Notes: a model not told the origin generated them from the letters alone. A stretch of 64,000 nucleotides of DNA from Argonema antarcticum A004/B2 (GCF_023333585.1 NZ_JAIQZN010000031.1:1-64000); one strand, 5' to 3'; shown: positions 34,848-44,937, counted from the stretch's first letter. A program made the numbers and translations.

Positions 34848-36500
34848 ATGATTGGCAAACAAATCATAGGTAAAAGCTTCACGGGACTGCTCAATTACCT
34901 TTTTTCCAAAGAAGGCGCTTCACTGATTGGAGGAAACATGGTAGGAGAGACACCCCAGGAATTAGCAGCTGAATTTCGATTCTCCAAGCAACTGAACCCT
35001 AGAGTGGAAAAACCAGTTTATCATGCCGTCTTGAGCGTTCCCCCTGGTGAATATATACCCGATGCCAAATGGCGGGCGATCGCACTAGACTACCTAGAAG
35101 GAATGGGATTCGATAAAAACCTATTTGCCATTATCCGCCATACAGACCGCGACCACGACCACATTCACATTGCAGCCAGCCGCATCAAATTAGATGAAAA
35201 AGGAACTTGCGTATCCGATAGCTGGAACTATCTACGCAGCGAAAAGTTAATTGAACAATTAGAAGAAAAGTACGACTTGACACCAGCCGATCGAAGTTTT
35301 GATAAAGAACGCCGCTCTCCCACAACTGGCGAACGCCGAAGATTAGCAAGAACAGGGGAAATTAGCACGCGAGAACAACTGCAAACAGCAATTGATTTAG
35401 CGACAGTAGATAGTCCCGCGATCGCTCTTTTAATTGACCGCCTCAGCGAACAAGGCATTAATGTTAAAATAGAACCAACACCCACAGGCGAATTGGGAAT
35501 TAGCTACAAATTAAACGATATAGCTTTTAGCGGCACTCATTTAGGCAAAGCTTACACCTTCCAAGGGCTTCAAAAATATCGAGGAGTCACTTATTATTCT
35601 GAGACTGACATAAATTCAGAAGTTACTGCACAATTACCGATTTCTCAAACAGAAAATAGTAAACCTGATGGGGACGGAAACACAGATAGTGACACTGCTG
35701 GCGATACTGGCATTAATAATATCGAGAACAATACTTTATCTGAGAACTGCAATTTTAACCCAGACACTTACACAATCTCCAAAGTATCTCCAACTGTTGA
35801 ATCAGAAGATGTATCTCAGGATAACCCATTAAATCAAGAGACAAACTCGCCAGACTTAGCCACTCACTGGCAGTCCGTGCGAGAAAGTTTGGTGGAAAAT
35901 ACCTGCTTGCCCCCCGATTTGATCGACCTGCTACACAACAAAGGATGGATAGGCGCAAATGACCAAAACCTTACTGTGTTTACCCTCCGCACGCTTACCG
36001 GAGAGGAAACGGGAAGCTGCACTTTAAGGCCCAATGGAAAATTTTCCATTGGGACTAACGCGGGAACGTCCACTGGAAAACATGACCATAGCGAGAAGGG
36101 CATTTTCTGGATAGCGACTCAAAACGATATTGAAAGAGCCGTCATTGCTAGCGACCCGGTGGAAACGCTGTCTGCGATCGCTCTTGACCCCGAATTCGAT
36201 CGCATACCGACTTTGTACTTAAGCATCGATGCCATATCTTCCTTGCCAACAGAGTTTCTTAAAGACATCTCCGCTATAGCAGTCGGTTTGAAAGGAGATG
36301 AATTTGGCGAAAAATTGTCCAAAGAAATTATCGAAATACTACCTCAAGCCAAGCGAATAAATCCCGGCATTGGTGGATGGAATGAAATACTCGTAGCTCA
36401 GGTTCAAGAAGCTGAAAACCAATCGGATGAAATTGATGAAACAGACGATGTGCCAGAAGAGAGGCTACGCGATCACAGTTCTGGTTTGAGCTTGGATTAA
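34848..36500 (+). CDS. MOBP-type relaxase
   Basis: A 550-residue protein. The relaxase domain has an early LLNYLF tyrosine (Y17) and the metal-binding HxDxxHxHxH signature in HTDRDHDHIHIA (H98-H107). The C-terminal part (LRPNGKFSIG, FWIATQNDIERAVI, IDAISS) resembles a Toprim/DUF3991-like module. The enzyme would nick oriT and lead the transferred strand. A copy of the AATGG palindrome is embedded at 36030-36053, inside the coding sequence. Confidence 0.9.
   Translation: MIGKQIIGKSFTGLLNYLFSKEGASLIGGNMVGETPQELAAEFRFSKQLNPRVEKPVYHAVLSVPPGEYIPDAKWRAIALDYLEGMGFDKNLFAIIRHTDRDHDHIHIAASRIKLDEKGTCVSDSWNYLRSEKLIEQLEEKYDLTPADRSFDKERRSPTTGERRRLARTGEISTREQLQTAIDLATVDSPAIALLIDRLSEQGINVKIEPTPTGELGISYKLNDIAFSGTHLGKAYTFQGLQKYRGVTYYSETDINSEVTAQLPISQTENSKPDGDGNTDSDTAGDTGINNIENNTLSENCNFNPDTYTISKVSPTVESEDVSQDNPLNQETNSPDLATHWQSVRESLVENTCLPPDLIDLLHNKGWIGANDQNLTVFTLRTLTGEETGSCTLRPNGKFSIGTNAGTSTGKHDHSEKGIFWIATQNDIERAVIASDPVETLSAIALDPEFDRIPTLYLSIDAISSLPTEFLKDISAIAVGLKGDEFGEKLSKEIIEILPQAKRINPGIGGWNEILVAQVQEAENQSDEIDETDDVPEERLRDHSSGLSLD
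36030..36053. repeat. AATGG palindrome, copy 2, 24 bp, within the relaxase gene
   Basis: The palindrome is here 24 bp (arms CCCAATGGAAAA / TTTTCCATTGGG). It shares 26 bp of context beginning AAGGCCC with copy 3 near 58518-58541. Confidence 0.7.
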
Positions 36501-36647
36501 CAAATAAATTCTGATATTGCAATTAATGAAAGTGATTTTCAGTTTTCTAATTGTTGATTAATTTTTGAATAAGAGCAAAGATTATTTTTTATTTTCTCGC
36601 TGCTAGCGCAGCCCAACGAGCGCTTTTCATACAAATTATTAAATCCC

Positions 36648-38732
36648 ATGAAGCTGCATTTACCCATTCATTACTTATCGGGGTTAAGCAGAAACAATTG
36701 CCGACTGCTCGGAAAACTTGGCATTATTACAATTCTCGACCTGCTGCTTTACTTCCCCCGCGACTATATCAAGTATAAACGAGTCAAAATATCTGGGTTG
36801 CAAATTGGGGATTCTGTTACTATAGTGGGCAAAATCAAAAAGCACGAAATAATCAGTCCGCCTAAAAATCCTCGGCTCACGATCCAAACACTTATCGTTA
36901 AGGATAAAACAGGTAGCATTGCCTGTAAGCGTTTCTTCAATCATCCTTATTATCAATCTCAACACTGGAGAAACGACCAAATCGCAATGTACCTTAATGG
37001 GAGCATTGTTGCTGTATCGGGCGCAATCAAGGCCGATCGCTATTACGGAAGAATCATAACTTCACCTGAAATTCGATTAATTAACCTGGATGAAGCAAGA
37101 GACACGAAAAACTCAATTATCCCGATTTATCCATTAACAAAAGGAGTCAGCAACGAACTCGTTCAAGATGCAGTATCCTCTGCTTTGGAAGTTCTTGAGT
37201 TACTGATCGACCCCCTACCGCAGGATCTCAGACAGAAACATGGTTTGATGGAATTACAGGAAGCGATCGCTTTTATCCACCAGCCCCCAGGCGAACCCCA
37301 ACTAGAAGCTGCCCGCCGCCGTCTGGTATTTGATGAGTTCTTCTATCTCCAGCTATCGTTTCTTGTGCGTCGCAAGCGAATTTTAGCGCGATCGGCTATT
37401 GCAAAAATAACTCCTGTTGGCTCGCTGCTGGAACAGTTTTACTTTCAACTCCCCTTCTCGCTTACCTCCGCTCAACATCGGGTCATCAACGATATTCTCA
37501 ACGACATGACTTCCAAAACGCCGATGAACCGTCTGGTACAGGGGGATGTCGGTTCTGGTAAAACTGTTGTTGCAGTCGTTGCTATCCTCGCCACCATCCA
37601 ATCTGGCTACCAAACAGCACTCATGGCTCCCACAGAAGTGCTAGCTGAACAACATTATAGGAAGATTACGACGTGGTTTGAACCCCTTGGCGTTTCTGTT
37701 CAATTGCTAACAGGTTCTACCAAAACTGCCAAACGCAGAGAAATCCACGCGCAACTGGAGACAGGCGAACTATCTCTGTTAGTCGGAACTCATGCGCTGC
37801 TGCAAGAAAAAGTCAACTTCGATCGACTCGGTTTGGTGGTGATTGACGAACAACACAGATTTGGGGTGCAGCAGCGGCAAGATTTACTCAACAAGGGAAA
37901 CAGACCTCACGTACTCACGATGACCGCAACTCCCATTCCGCGTACCTTAGCGCTGACTTTGCACGGGGATTTGGATGTCAGTCAGATTGACGAGTTACCC
38001 CCAGGGCGACAGAAGATTCACACCAAAGCGATCGACAAAAGCGCTCCAGCTTATGATTTTATTCATCATCAAGTAATTCAAGGTCGTCAGGCGTACATTA
38101 TTCTTCCCCTGGTCGAAGAATCGGAAAAGCTAGATTTGAGAGCAGCGGTAGCAGAGTACGATCGACTATCAACGGAAATCTTCCCCGAATTTAAGGTAGG
38201 ATTGCTGCACGGTCGGATGACATCTGCCGAGAAAGATGAAGCGCTCAACTCATTCCGCGACAACAAAACCCAAATACTCGTTTCCACCACTGTGGTTGAA
38301 GTGGGTGTGGATGTTCCAAACGCTACAGTCATTTTAATCGACCATGCCGATCGCTTTGGCTTGGCTCAACTGCACCAATTAAGAGGTCGCGTCGGTCGGG
38401 GTTCGCATCGTTCCTATTGTCTGCTGCTCAATACCAGTAAAACAGCAGATGCTAAGGCACGTCTTGAGGTGTTGGAAAAATCCACCGATGGGTTCTTTAT
38501 TTCTGAGATGGATTTGCGACTGCGTGGGCCAGGTGTTGTGATGGGGTATCGCCAGTCGGGTATTTCCGAATTTGCTCTAGCGAATATACTGGATGATGAG
38601 GATTTGCTGAATTTAGCTCGTAAGGTGGCAGTAGCGATCGTCAAAAGTAACCCGAATTTAGAGGGACATCCTTTGATGGTTGCAGAACTTAAAAGGCGGG
38701 GGTTGACGAGTTGGAATAACCCTCTCAATTAA
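36648..38732 (+). CDS. recG: RecG-type ATP-dependent DNA helicase
   Basis: A 694-residue protein. The N-terminal wedge/OB domain (LLYFPRDYIKYKRV) is followed by motif I GDVGSGKT, motif II DEQH in VVIDEQHRFGVQQ, motif III TMTATPIPRTL, and motif VI QLRGRVGRG. These are the RecG signatures. RecG reverses stalled forks and limits R-loop-driven replication. Chromosomal cyanobacterial RecG is longer (about 820 residues), so this is a shorter plasmid-borne version. Confidence 0.92.
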   Translation: MKLHLPIHYLSGLSRNNCRLLGKLGIITILDLLLYFPRDYIKYKRVKISGLQIGDSVTIVGKIKKHEIISPPKNPRLTIQTLIVKDKTGSIACKRFFNHPYYQSQHWRNDQIAMYLNGSIVAVSGAIKADRYYGRIITSPEIRLINLDEARDTKNSIIPIYPLTKGVSNELVQDAVSSALEVLELLIDPLPQDLRQKHGLMELQEAIAFIHQPPGEPQLEAARRRLVFDEFFYLQLSFLVRRKRILARSAIAKITPVGSLLEQFYFQLPFSLTSAQHRVINDILNDMTSKTPMNRLVQGDVGSGKTVVAVVAILATIQSGYQTALMAPTEVLAEQHYRKITTWFEPLGVSVQLLTGSTKTAKRREIHAQLETGELSLLVGTHALLQEKVNFDRLGLVVIDEQHRFGVQQRQDLLNKGNRPHVLTMTATPIPRTLALTLHGDLDVSQIDELPPGRQKIHTKAIDKSAPAYDFIHHQVIQGRQAYIILPLVEESEKLDLRAAVAEYDRLSTEIFPEFKVGLLHGRMTSAEKDEALNSFRDNKTQILVSTTVVEVGVDVPNATVILIDHADRFGLAQLHQLRGRVGRGSHRSYCLLLNTSKTADAKARLEVLEKSTDGFFISEMDLRLRGPGVVMGYRQSGISEFALANILDDEDLLNLARKVAVAIVKSNPNLEGHPLMVAELKRRGLTSWNNPLN

Positions 38733-38810
38733 TAGGTTCTAGCCAGTTTTTTTATAAGAGGGGTGCTGCGATCAATCAGTATTGGGTAAGAAGTGCAAAG
38801 ATTGATACAG

Positions 38811-38841
38811 ACACGGCACTCCCGCCACCGCTGTGCCGTGT
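38811..38841 (+). terminator. Hairpin after recG
   Basis: An 8-bp stem ACACGGCA / TGCCGTGT with a 15-nt loop lies 79 bp after recG. There is no T-run, so it may be a weak terminator or an mRNA-stabilising hairpin. Confidence 0.5.
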
Positions 38842-38932
38842 TAAATCACCGTATGGGATTTAAGAAATTATAAAAAATGTTAAAAACAGCTTTAATGGGA
38901 GAATACTCTAAATTATAGAGTTAAACAGCTGT

Positions 38933-39883
38933 ATGAAAGCTTTATACAATCTTGGAAAACTTAGCTTTATTACAGGGTTGGTTGTAGAAACTGTATATTT
39001 CGCTACCGTAACCTTTGCACAGTCCGTTACCGAACAGCGCATCTGCCGCCAAAGTGGCGAATACGTTGTTTTTGCAAAACATCCTCTCTTTATAAACGCT
39101 GATGTTATAGATAATGTCTTGGAAACAATTCCTGGGCTTCCTGCCATAGCTCGAAACCGATTTGTGAGAGATTTCACCAATACTGATCTTACACATGAAC
39201 ATATTTTCTTTTGTAATAACAGGATGATTGTGGATAACGTTGGGTTTGGCCCCGGCAATAGACCGCTTGTGGAATCCAAAGGTAATGTAATTACAGTTAC
39301 TTTACCAGGCGATCGCTTTAGTTATTCAGCTAACGCGATTAGAACTGGTCAAGAAGGAAATGGTGGTAGAGTAGATAACTTTGTTCCTATTGATAACAAA
39401 CGTTACGATTCTGACACCATTAAAAGTGTTTTAGCTGGTGCTACAGCAATTCTCCCTGACCGTTGTGAGATCCGCAGATCCAATGATGGTATTTATGGAG
39501 GAGTAGTAAATAACTGTCAAGGTTGGACAGCTAAAGTAAGGGAGGCATATTGGAAACGTATATTTGTGGGAACCTGGGAAGCTCAGATATCAAACAATCG
39601 GTATCAAATGCGAGTAACTTGGAACTCAGCAGCCAATCGATATGAAGGAGTACTGACACAGCAAGGGCAGGGATCTCAAGAAGTAGGTTTCTCTATTGGC
39701 GAATTGGGCTGGACAGCAACATTGGCAAGTGACTTAAGCCAAATGAATGAAAAGCAAAAGTGGCGTTGGGGAAGCAATGGAGTATCAACTCGATCTGAGT
39801 GGCGAGATGGAATAGTTGATCTTGATAGAAGTACAGTTGATAACTTAATTGGCTCAACACCTTTTCGTCGAGTAGGCAAGTAA
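38933..39883 (+). CDS. Secreted protein of unknown function
   Basis: A 316-residue protein with an N-terminal signal-like segment (LSFITGLVVETVYFATVTFA) and probable cleavage after AQS. Cysteines are spread through the mature part (three or four). The C-terminal half (VGTWEAQISNNRYQMRVTWN, YEGVLTQQGQGSQEVGFS) looks like a small beta-sandwich or lipocalin-like domain. Promoter and start are isolated from recG by about 200 bp. Not recognised further. Confidence 0.65.
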   Translation: MKALYNLGKLSFITGLVVETVYFATVTFAQSVTEQRICRQSGEYVVFAKHPLFINADVIDNVLETIPGLPAIARNRFVRDFTNTDLTHEHIFFCNNRMIVDNVGFGPGNRPLVESKGNVITVTLPGDRFSYSANAIRTGQEGNGGRVDNFVPIDNKRYDSDTIKSVLAGATAILPDRCEIRRSNDGIYGGVVNNCQGWTAKVREAYWKRIFVGTWEAQISNNRYQMRVTWNSAANRYEGVLTQQGQGSQEVGFSIGELGWTATLASDLSQMNEKQKWRWGSNGVSTRSEWRDGIVDLDRSTVDNLIGSTPFRRVGK

Positions 39884-40010
39884 TAGCTAAAATCGCTGCT
39901 ATCGCTAAGCTACCACCTAAATAAGTTTAAGCAAGTTACAAAATGGTTTTTTTAGTTTTAGGAGAATGCTTAATTGAATCAGGGCAGATGTCTTAGCCCA
40001 CAAGAATTAT

Positions 40011-41000
40011 CTATAAGTAAGAGTTACGGAATTTAGTCTTAGCCATATAAATAGCTTCCTTAACTTTCCATTGTTTGTGAGGCAGTAAGTTTTTAACATT
40101 TTGTAATTGAACTAAGCTTCTATAATCCCCCGTAATTTGGAAAATAACTCTAGCGATCGCCTTACAACAAGCATCAGGATATTTAACAACTTGCAACTCA
40201 GAAAACCGAATCACTACCCAATTTCTCTCTAAGAAAAACCGATTGCGCTGATTGTCTTTGCTCCTATCCACACAATGATGAGGCTTTCCCGTTTTCCCAT
40301 CATAGGGTTCATCAATCTCGATATCTATAGCTAAACCTGTCGCTTGATGAACCAGAATAAAGTCAGCAGTGTAACCAAAAGATGTACCGGGGATAGGAAA
40401 CTCGCCACCCATGCAGAAGTCATAAAACCCATAAAAATAACGACATAAGTAAACAAAGAACTGCTTTTCACTTACCCCTTGTTGTACTTCTCTCTTACCC
40501 TGACTTACAGGCGGTTGAACAATCTCTTTCAATAACCTCTTAAACAGCTTAGAGCGTTTCCGCAACAGAGAAATATATTGCTCGCTTTCCTTACCTTTTG
40601 ACTGCAAGCGACGCAATTGATAACTTTCGTATTCAGCTAACTGTCGTTCATACTCAGCCAGTCGTTGATTGTAGCGATCGCGCACTTGAAAATCAACAAC
40701 TCGCAGATAAGAAAAAGCCGCTACTGCACTAATTAAAGCACATATCAGCGATGACCAAAAAGCTATAACGCTTATACCAAACCGCCAGTTAACCAACATT
40801 AATACCACAACACTGGCTATCCAAAACTGAATCACTAAATAATAACGAGAATTATTGAAAACTGGCAGTCGCGGCGGGAAAGGCTGTTCTATTTTAGGAG
40901 TAGCGTTTTCTGACAAAACTGCTATCGGGTTATCCGCGCAGAACTGACGAATTGAATCGGGGATAAGAATAACCGGATAAAAAGCTTTTATTGAGTTCAT
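40011..41000 (-). CDS. Membrane-anchored PD-(D/E)XK-like nuclease
   Basis: A 329-residue protein. Two transmembrane helices (about 52-73 and 78-99) are followed by a coiled coil (105-160) and a nuclease-like domain with YTADF (D213), then IDIEIDEPYDG (E228) and VIRFSE, the order seen in VSR/DUF559-type nucleases. It overlaps the 40997-43189 gene by 4 bp and follows it. A membrane-tethered nuclease downstream of a nucleotide-sensing protein is the layout of many effector-sensor pairs. The active site call is from motif order only. Confidence 0.65.
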   Translation of the reverse strand: MNSIKAFYPVILIPDSIRQFCADNPIAVLSENATPKIEQPFPPRLPVFNNSRYYLVIQFWIASVVVLMLVNWRFGISVIAFWSSLICALISAVAAFSYLRVVDFQVRDRYNQRLAEYERQLAEYESYQLRRLQSKGKESEQYISLLRKRSKLFKRLLKEIVQPPVSQGKREVQQGVSEKQFFVYLCRYFYGFYDFCMGGEFPIPGTSFGYTADFILVHQATGLAIDIEIDEPYDGKTGKPHHCVDRSKDNQRNRFFLERNWVVIRFSELQVVKYPDACCKAIARVIFQITGDYRSLVQLQNVKNLLPHKQWKVKEAIYMAKTKFRNSYL

Positions 41001-43189
41001 AATTCCACCTCTTGAGAACGAGGCGAATTGCTAAATTGTGCCTGTTCTACTATTGTTTGTTTCCTCTCGATAGCCATCAATTTTGCCGCCAGTTCTGACG
41101 ACGGCGGTGTAGAAGACTTGGCTCGATCGCAGAAATATGTGTAACTCTGAGTTCCCTTTTTATCTGGTTGATACAAAAGGATCTCTTTTCCTTGCGCTAA
41201 TGCTTTATCGATCGCATCCTGAGTCCCCCGCGAACCAGCTACTTGCACCACCAACAACATATCATCTCTACCACTAAGCCGATTGAGCATATCATCATTG
41301 CGCTCGAACAATTGAGCCGGACTTTTGTAATACTCCCGGCTGACCAAATGCACGTCATCAGCCAGACTTAAAAGCTTAAAATAACGGTCTTTTTCCCTCT
41401 GATTCCACACTTTTTCCTGACCTACACAAGGCAAAGAAGCCAATACTTCTATTTTAGGAATTCCAGGCAACAATCCCTGGCGCTGCTGTTTGCGTAGCTT
41501 TATCGCCTCAATCGCACCCCATTGGTCGATTCCCGTCGCCATACCCATTACGAACGTCAGGCGATCGTAATTCAGGGAATGAGCAGTATCAAAAGCAGTT
41601 TTTACCATATCCTTCAAACTATTTTTCGCTTGTTTTTCCCAATCAAGATGCTCCTTAAAATACTTAGCCCGACTGCCTGAAAAAGCAACTGTCATCGTCG
41701 AATCTGCTTCCTTTTGATACAGCCGTAAAGACGACCGTTCGTAAGCCTTAATCAAAGCAGAAATAAACGGACTATCTTTTCCCTTACCTTCCCAGAAACC
41801 ACCGTTAACTCTATGTTCGCAAGTCTCTAACCAAGCGCTACCACCCCGCTTGTCAATTTCTTTAATCAATTCTGGGTATTGATTTAATTTGGTTTCAACA
41901 ATAGAAGCCATTAACTTATCTCGTTCCGGCCCGATCGGACAATTTTGCTTAAAATTTTGATAAGCTTCTTCTGCATCTTTCCAAAACTTATTCCCAAAAA
42001 ATATGGGAAATTTATCTTTAATACCGCTCTGTCCTTTAGTAGCCCAATACTCTGCTACTGTTGTTGGGTTAGTCAAAGACGCTGCCAACCAATCGGGCGA
42101 TTTACTATAAATATTTACTGGGGAAAACAGTCGCTTCCGATTATTCGATTGTCTTTCCACCTCTTCATCAGATGACACATCCGATAAATTATTTTCAGCC
42201 AGGCTCCTACTAATTAAAAAATTTTCCTGCTTTTCTAATGCTCTATCAATGATTGCTTCTTCAAGTACATCGCGAGCATGACATGGTAAATTTTTTGGGC
42301 AAAAACAAGTAAGAACAATAGGCTTTCCTTGTAATAACTTGTCTGCTATTCTATCTACTTCTTGATAAGCCACCGATTTCTTACCTTTCCTCCCTTTGAT
42401 TAATTCCTTATCAAACCAGGATTTGTAGGCTGTTACTGCTCGGTTATGTTCTTCTAGACTGTGATTTTTAACTCGATATTCATAATTACCCAAAGGACTC
42501 CCTTGCAATCCCAATCGAGAAAATTCCCGACCCACATAAATTTTTTCAGCTTGTCTTATCGAATCACGTCCGACAAAACCGTACTGTTTTCCCGTCACTT
42601 TATCTACCACTTGATTTCCCTGACGACTTGTTATCAAACTCTCCAGGTCTGCTCTAGTGCGAGACTCAAAGTTCGGTATCTTACTCTCCTTTGTTAATTC
42701 CTCCAGCCACTGGGAAGGAAGGCGAATATTATCGGGGATATCTTTTCCTTTCCACAAGTTAGCGATGTCAGTATGACTGTAACCTGCCCATCCTGTACCG
42801 AAGGGAGTGCAGACAAACTCTAGCTGAGAATTTGCTTTAGCAAACTCAATTAATTCATCAATTTCTTTGCCTATTTCAGCTAAAGATGTTGAACGCTGTC
42901 GCTTCCAATCAGACTTAGTTTCAATAGCATAGCTATCGCCTTCCTTTCCCTGATGATACCCTCTTCCCTGACCGTAAACGGCACGTAATCCCTTAAATTT
43001 CTCTCCCGGCTGCAATCCAAAACCACGACGCTGAAATAATTTATCTAACTCCTTTTTGTAACTTTCTCCAAACATTTGCAAAGCTACCCCCGCACCGTGA
43101 TAACCAACATTACTACCCCAAACAGGAATTTGGTGATGGCTTAATTTTGCAATATCAATAAAATTCGGAGCCGCTGCCAAATTAACCAT
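40997..43189 (-). CDS. Four-domain protein: macro-like, DUF4326, NADAR-like and SLOG
   Basis: A 730-residue protein. Residues 1-150 resemble the macro-like phage proteins (GYHGAGVALQMF, DSYAIETK, TPFGTGWAGYSHTDIANLW). About 205-325 match DUF4326 (YVGREFSRLG, SPLGNYE, LTCFCPKNLPCHARDVLEE). About 357-485 resemble NADAR (YWATKGQSG, FFGNKFWKDAEEAYQN, FWEGKGKD). From 499 to about 690 there is a YpsA/DUF1273-type SLOG fold (TVAFSGSR, MGMATGIDQWGA, AGSRGTQDAI). All four are tied to ADP-ribose, NAD or nucleotide-derived ligands. It is the first gene of a pair with the membrane nuclease. Confidence 0.7.
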   Translation of the reverse strand: MVNLAAAPNFIDIAKLSHHQIPVWGSNVGYHGAGVALQMFGESYKKELDKLFQRRGFGLQPGEKFKGLRAVYGQGRGYHQGKEGDSYAIETKSDWKRQRSTSLAEIGKEIDELIEFAKANSQLEFVCTPFGTGWAGYSHTDIANLWKGKDIPDNIRLPSQWLEELTKESKIPNFESRTRADLESLITSRQGNQVVDKVTGKQYGFVGRDSIRQAEKIYVGREFSRLGLQGSPLGNYEYRVKNHSLEEHNRAVTAYKSWFDKELIKGRKGKKSVAYQEVDRIADKLLQGKPIVLTCFCPKNLPCHARDVLEEAIIDRALEKQENFLISRSLAENNLSDVSSDEEVERQSNNRKRLFSPVNIYSKSPDWLAASLTNPTTVAEYWATKGQSGIKDKFPIFFGNKFWKDAEEAYQNFKQNCPIGPERDKLMASIVETKLNQYPELIKEIDKRGGSAWLETCEHRVNGGFWEGKGKDSPFISALIKAYERSSLRLYQKEADSTMTVAFSGSRAKYFKEHLDWEKQAKNSLKDMVKTAFDTAHSLNYDRLTFVMGMATGIDQWGAIEAIKLRKQQRQGLLPGIPKIEVLASLPCVGQEKVWNQREKDRYFKLLSLADDVHLVSREYYKSPAQLFERNDDMLNRLSGRDDMLLVVQVAGSRGTQDAIDKALAQGKEILLYQPDKKGTQSYTYFCDRAKSSTPPSSELAAKLMAIERKQTIVEQAQFSNSPRSQEVEL

Positions 43190-43312
43190 AAAACCAGCTT
43201 TGCTTTCAGAACAGTCATCAATTGCTAACCTACAAAAAACTTAGATATTACCCCATCATGCCAAAGAATTACAAATCCCTCTACTTAATTGCCGATGTCA
43301 TCGAATCATAAA

Positions 43313-43334
43313 TGGGCTAACGCCCAGGTTTTTT
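43313..43334 (+). terminator. Small GGGCTAACGCCC hairpin with T-run
   Basis: TGGGC-taac-GCCCA is followed by six Ts at 43329-43334. The same GGGCTAACGCCC occurs at 45223-45234, without a T-run, before the 233-residue gene. The repeat may be a dispersed cyanobacterial intergenic element rather than a true terminator. Confidence 0.45.
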
Positions 43335-43367
43335 GGTGGAAATAATTAAGTTAGTACGTTACTAATC

Positions 43368-43850
43368 ATGCCTACAAATCAACCCAATAATATCCAAAAA
43401 ACTGCCACAGACCGTCTCAAATCCACGCGGGACAAACTGACCAGGAAAATAAAATCCGCATTGAAAACCGCCACACCAAAAGAAACGCTGGAAGTTTGGA
43501 TGCTAATGAAACAGCAGGAACTCAAGAGAACGACCCCTGGATTATCCGAACAGCAGATAGAAAGCGTAGTAAAGTCGCTCATCCTAGAACTAGGTTATGA
43601 CGTTATCGCTACCTCAACTACTCCGCTTAGTGCTACATCGCAAGAATCCAAAGTGCAGACAGACGAAAGCGAAGTGGATGACTTGGATAAGGATAACGAC
43701 ACTGATTTCACTAACGACAATCTTGACGAAGATGAAGATGACTTTTCAGAGGTATCTGAAGAAAAAATTCCCCCTCGCAAGCAACGGGTTCCTGCTTTGA
43801 GAAAAGTTGAAACTTTAAGGGCTTCTACCCGAAATGGAAAGCATTCTTAA
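43368..43850 (+). CDS. Unknown protein with an acidic C-terminal half
   Basis: A 160-residue protein: a basic helical N-terminus (TDRLKSTRDKLTRKIKSALK), a central helix pair (LSEQQIESVVKSLILELG), then a long acidic stretch ending in a short basic tail. It opens the plus-strand run that leads into the PRTRC cassette. Basic-acidic halves suggest a DNA or protein chaperone, but no family is recognised. Confidence 0.6.
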   Translation: MPTNQPNNIQKTATDRLKSTRDKLTRKIKSALKTATPKETLEVWMLMKQQELKRTTPGLSEQQIESVVKSLILELGYDVIATSTTPLSATSQESKVQTDESEVDDLDKDNDTDFTNDNLDEDEDDFSEVSEEKIPPRKQRVPALRKVETLRASTRNGKHS

Positions 43851-43882
43851 ACCATAAAATTGAGACTAGGTTTTACACAACT

Positions 43883-44134
43883 GTGTACCAAAATAAATGT
43901 GAAGCTGACAATAGAACAAATACCCTAGTTCCTTACACTAATACTCCTTTAGTTGAATTAGGGGATTTCAAATCAGACTCTCTAGCACTAATGCCAGAGA
44001 CAGAAAGTAGGGAAGCAGGCGATGAAGAGATTAAACCAGATAGTTTGGAAGAAGAACTCACGCCAGGAACCCTAGCCATACTCGCTCGAATTGAAACTTT
44101 TGATGAATATTTTCATTGCTGTGGAAGGTGGTAA
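43883..44134 (+). CDS. Small acidic protein (83 aa), unknown
   Basis: GTG start at 43883 without a clear SD. The product is acidic (ETESREAGDEEIKPDSLEEEL) and ends three bases before the next start; GGAAGGTGG at its end serves as the SD for that gene. The coupling supports a real gene, but the start is uncertain. Confidence 0.5.
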   Translation: MYQNKCEADNRTNTLVPYTNTPLVELGDFKSDSLALMPETESREAGDEEIKPDSLEEELTPGTLAILARIETFDEYFHCCGRW

Positions 44135-44137
44135 CTA

Positions 44138-44833
44138 ATGTATTTAGCTAAAGATTCGTTAGCCAGATATTCGATTCAAGCAGTCGAACTCTGGAATCAA
44201 TTAGAAAGTGCTGAAACTCCAGAAGAAGAAGAGGCTATTCTCCAAGAAATTTGGGGAAATCAGACAGACCAGGAAATTGCTGCTGATACTCAAGCCGAAC
44301 TAGCAGACCAACTAGATGCTGAAATTTGTGCCGTTAAAGCACGCCTAAAACATTTAGTAGAATTGCATAATAAGGCGATTGAACGACTGGAACGGTGGCG
44401 GAACAGCCTAGATAAAACCCTCCTACAATTTCACTCAATGGGAGTAATTCCCACAGAGATTGTAGGGCGAACTCGTCACATCCGACTCAAGGAAAATCCC
44501 CCAAGTTGCGAAGTGTTAATCAATCCTTGCGACTTGCCAACCGAATACCGAACAGAAAAGCTAGTTGTTACACCCAACAAACGCAAAATCGTAGCCGACT
44601 GGAAACAAGGTATTCCTGTTGATGGTACTCGAATTGAGCGTAAACTCAGAGTTGAATACGGAATCGTACCATCAAATCTGACCTCTGCAACTGAGGTAAT
44701 TTCTAATCGTACTGCTGCATCAAATACTGAAGAGAATCATTCAACTGTAACACCAAATAATGGGCGAAAAGAAAAAGCGATCGCTAAAAACGTTGATGGT
44801 TCTAATAAGAAGGTGAAAGCACGAGTCGGTTAG
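44138..44833 (+). CDS. Gp157-like phage protein
   Basis: A 231-residue protein with an N-terminal acidic helix, a coiled coil (AEICAVKARLKHLVELHNKAIERLERW) and a conserved C-terminal block NPPSCEVLI, LPTEYRTEKLVVTPNKRKIVADWKQGIPVDGTRI. This is the Siphovirus Gp157 pattern, usually found near phage recombination genes. Its role is unknown. The low-complexity tail is plasmid-specific. Confidence 0.75.
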   Translation: MYLAKDSLARYSIQAVELWNQLESAETPEEEEAILQEIWGNQTDQEIAADTQAELADQLDAEICAVKARLKHLVELHNKAIERLERWRNSLDKTLLQFHSMGVIPTEIVGRTRHIRLKENPPSCEVLINPCDLPTEYRTEKLVVTPNKRKIVADWKQGIPVDGTRIERKLRVEYGIVPSNLTSATEVISNRTAASNTEENHSTVTPNNGRKEKAIAKNVDGSNKKVKARVG

Positions 44834-44872
44834 TAGTAAATTCTCAGACAAATATGGGAGGTTTCACTAATA

Positions 44873-44911
44873 GCAGATAGCTGTTATATGGCTATCTGCC
44901 GCACATTTTTT
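44873..44911 (+). terminator. Hairpin with T-run
   Basis: A perfect 9-bp stem GCAGATAGC / GCTATCTGC with a 9-nt loop is followed, after six bases, by TTTTTT. It separates the Gp157-like gene from the downstream run. Confidence 0.7.
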
Positions 44912-44937
44912 GTAATTAATCTAGGATAACTTTATCC

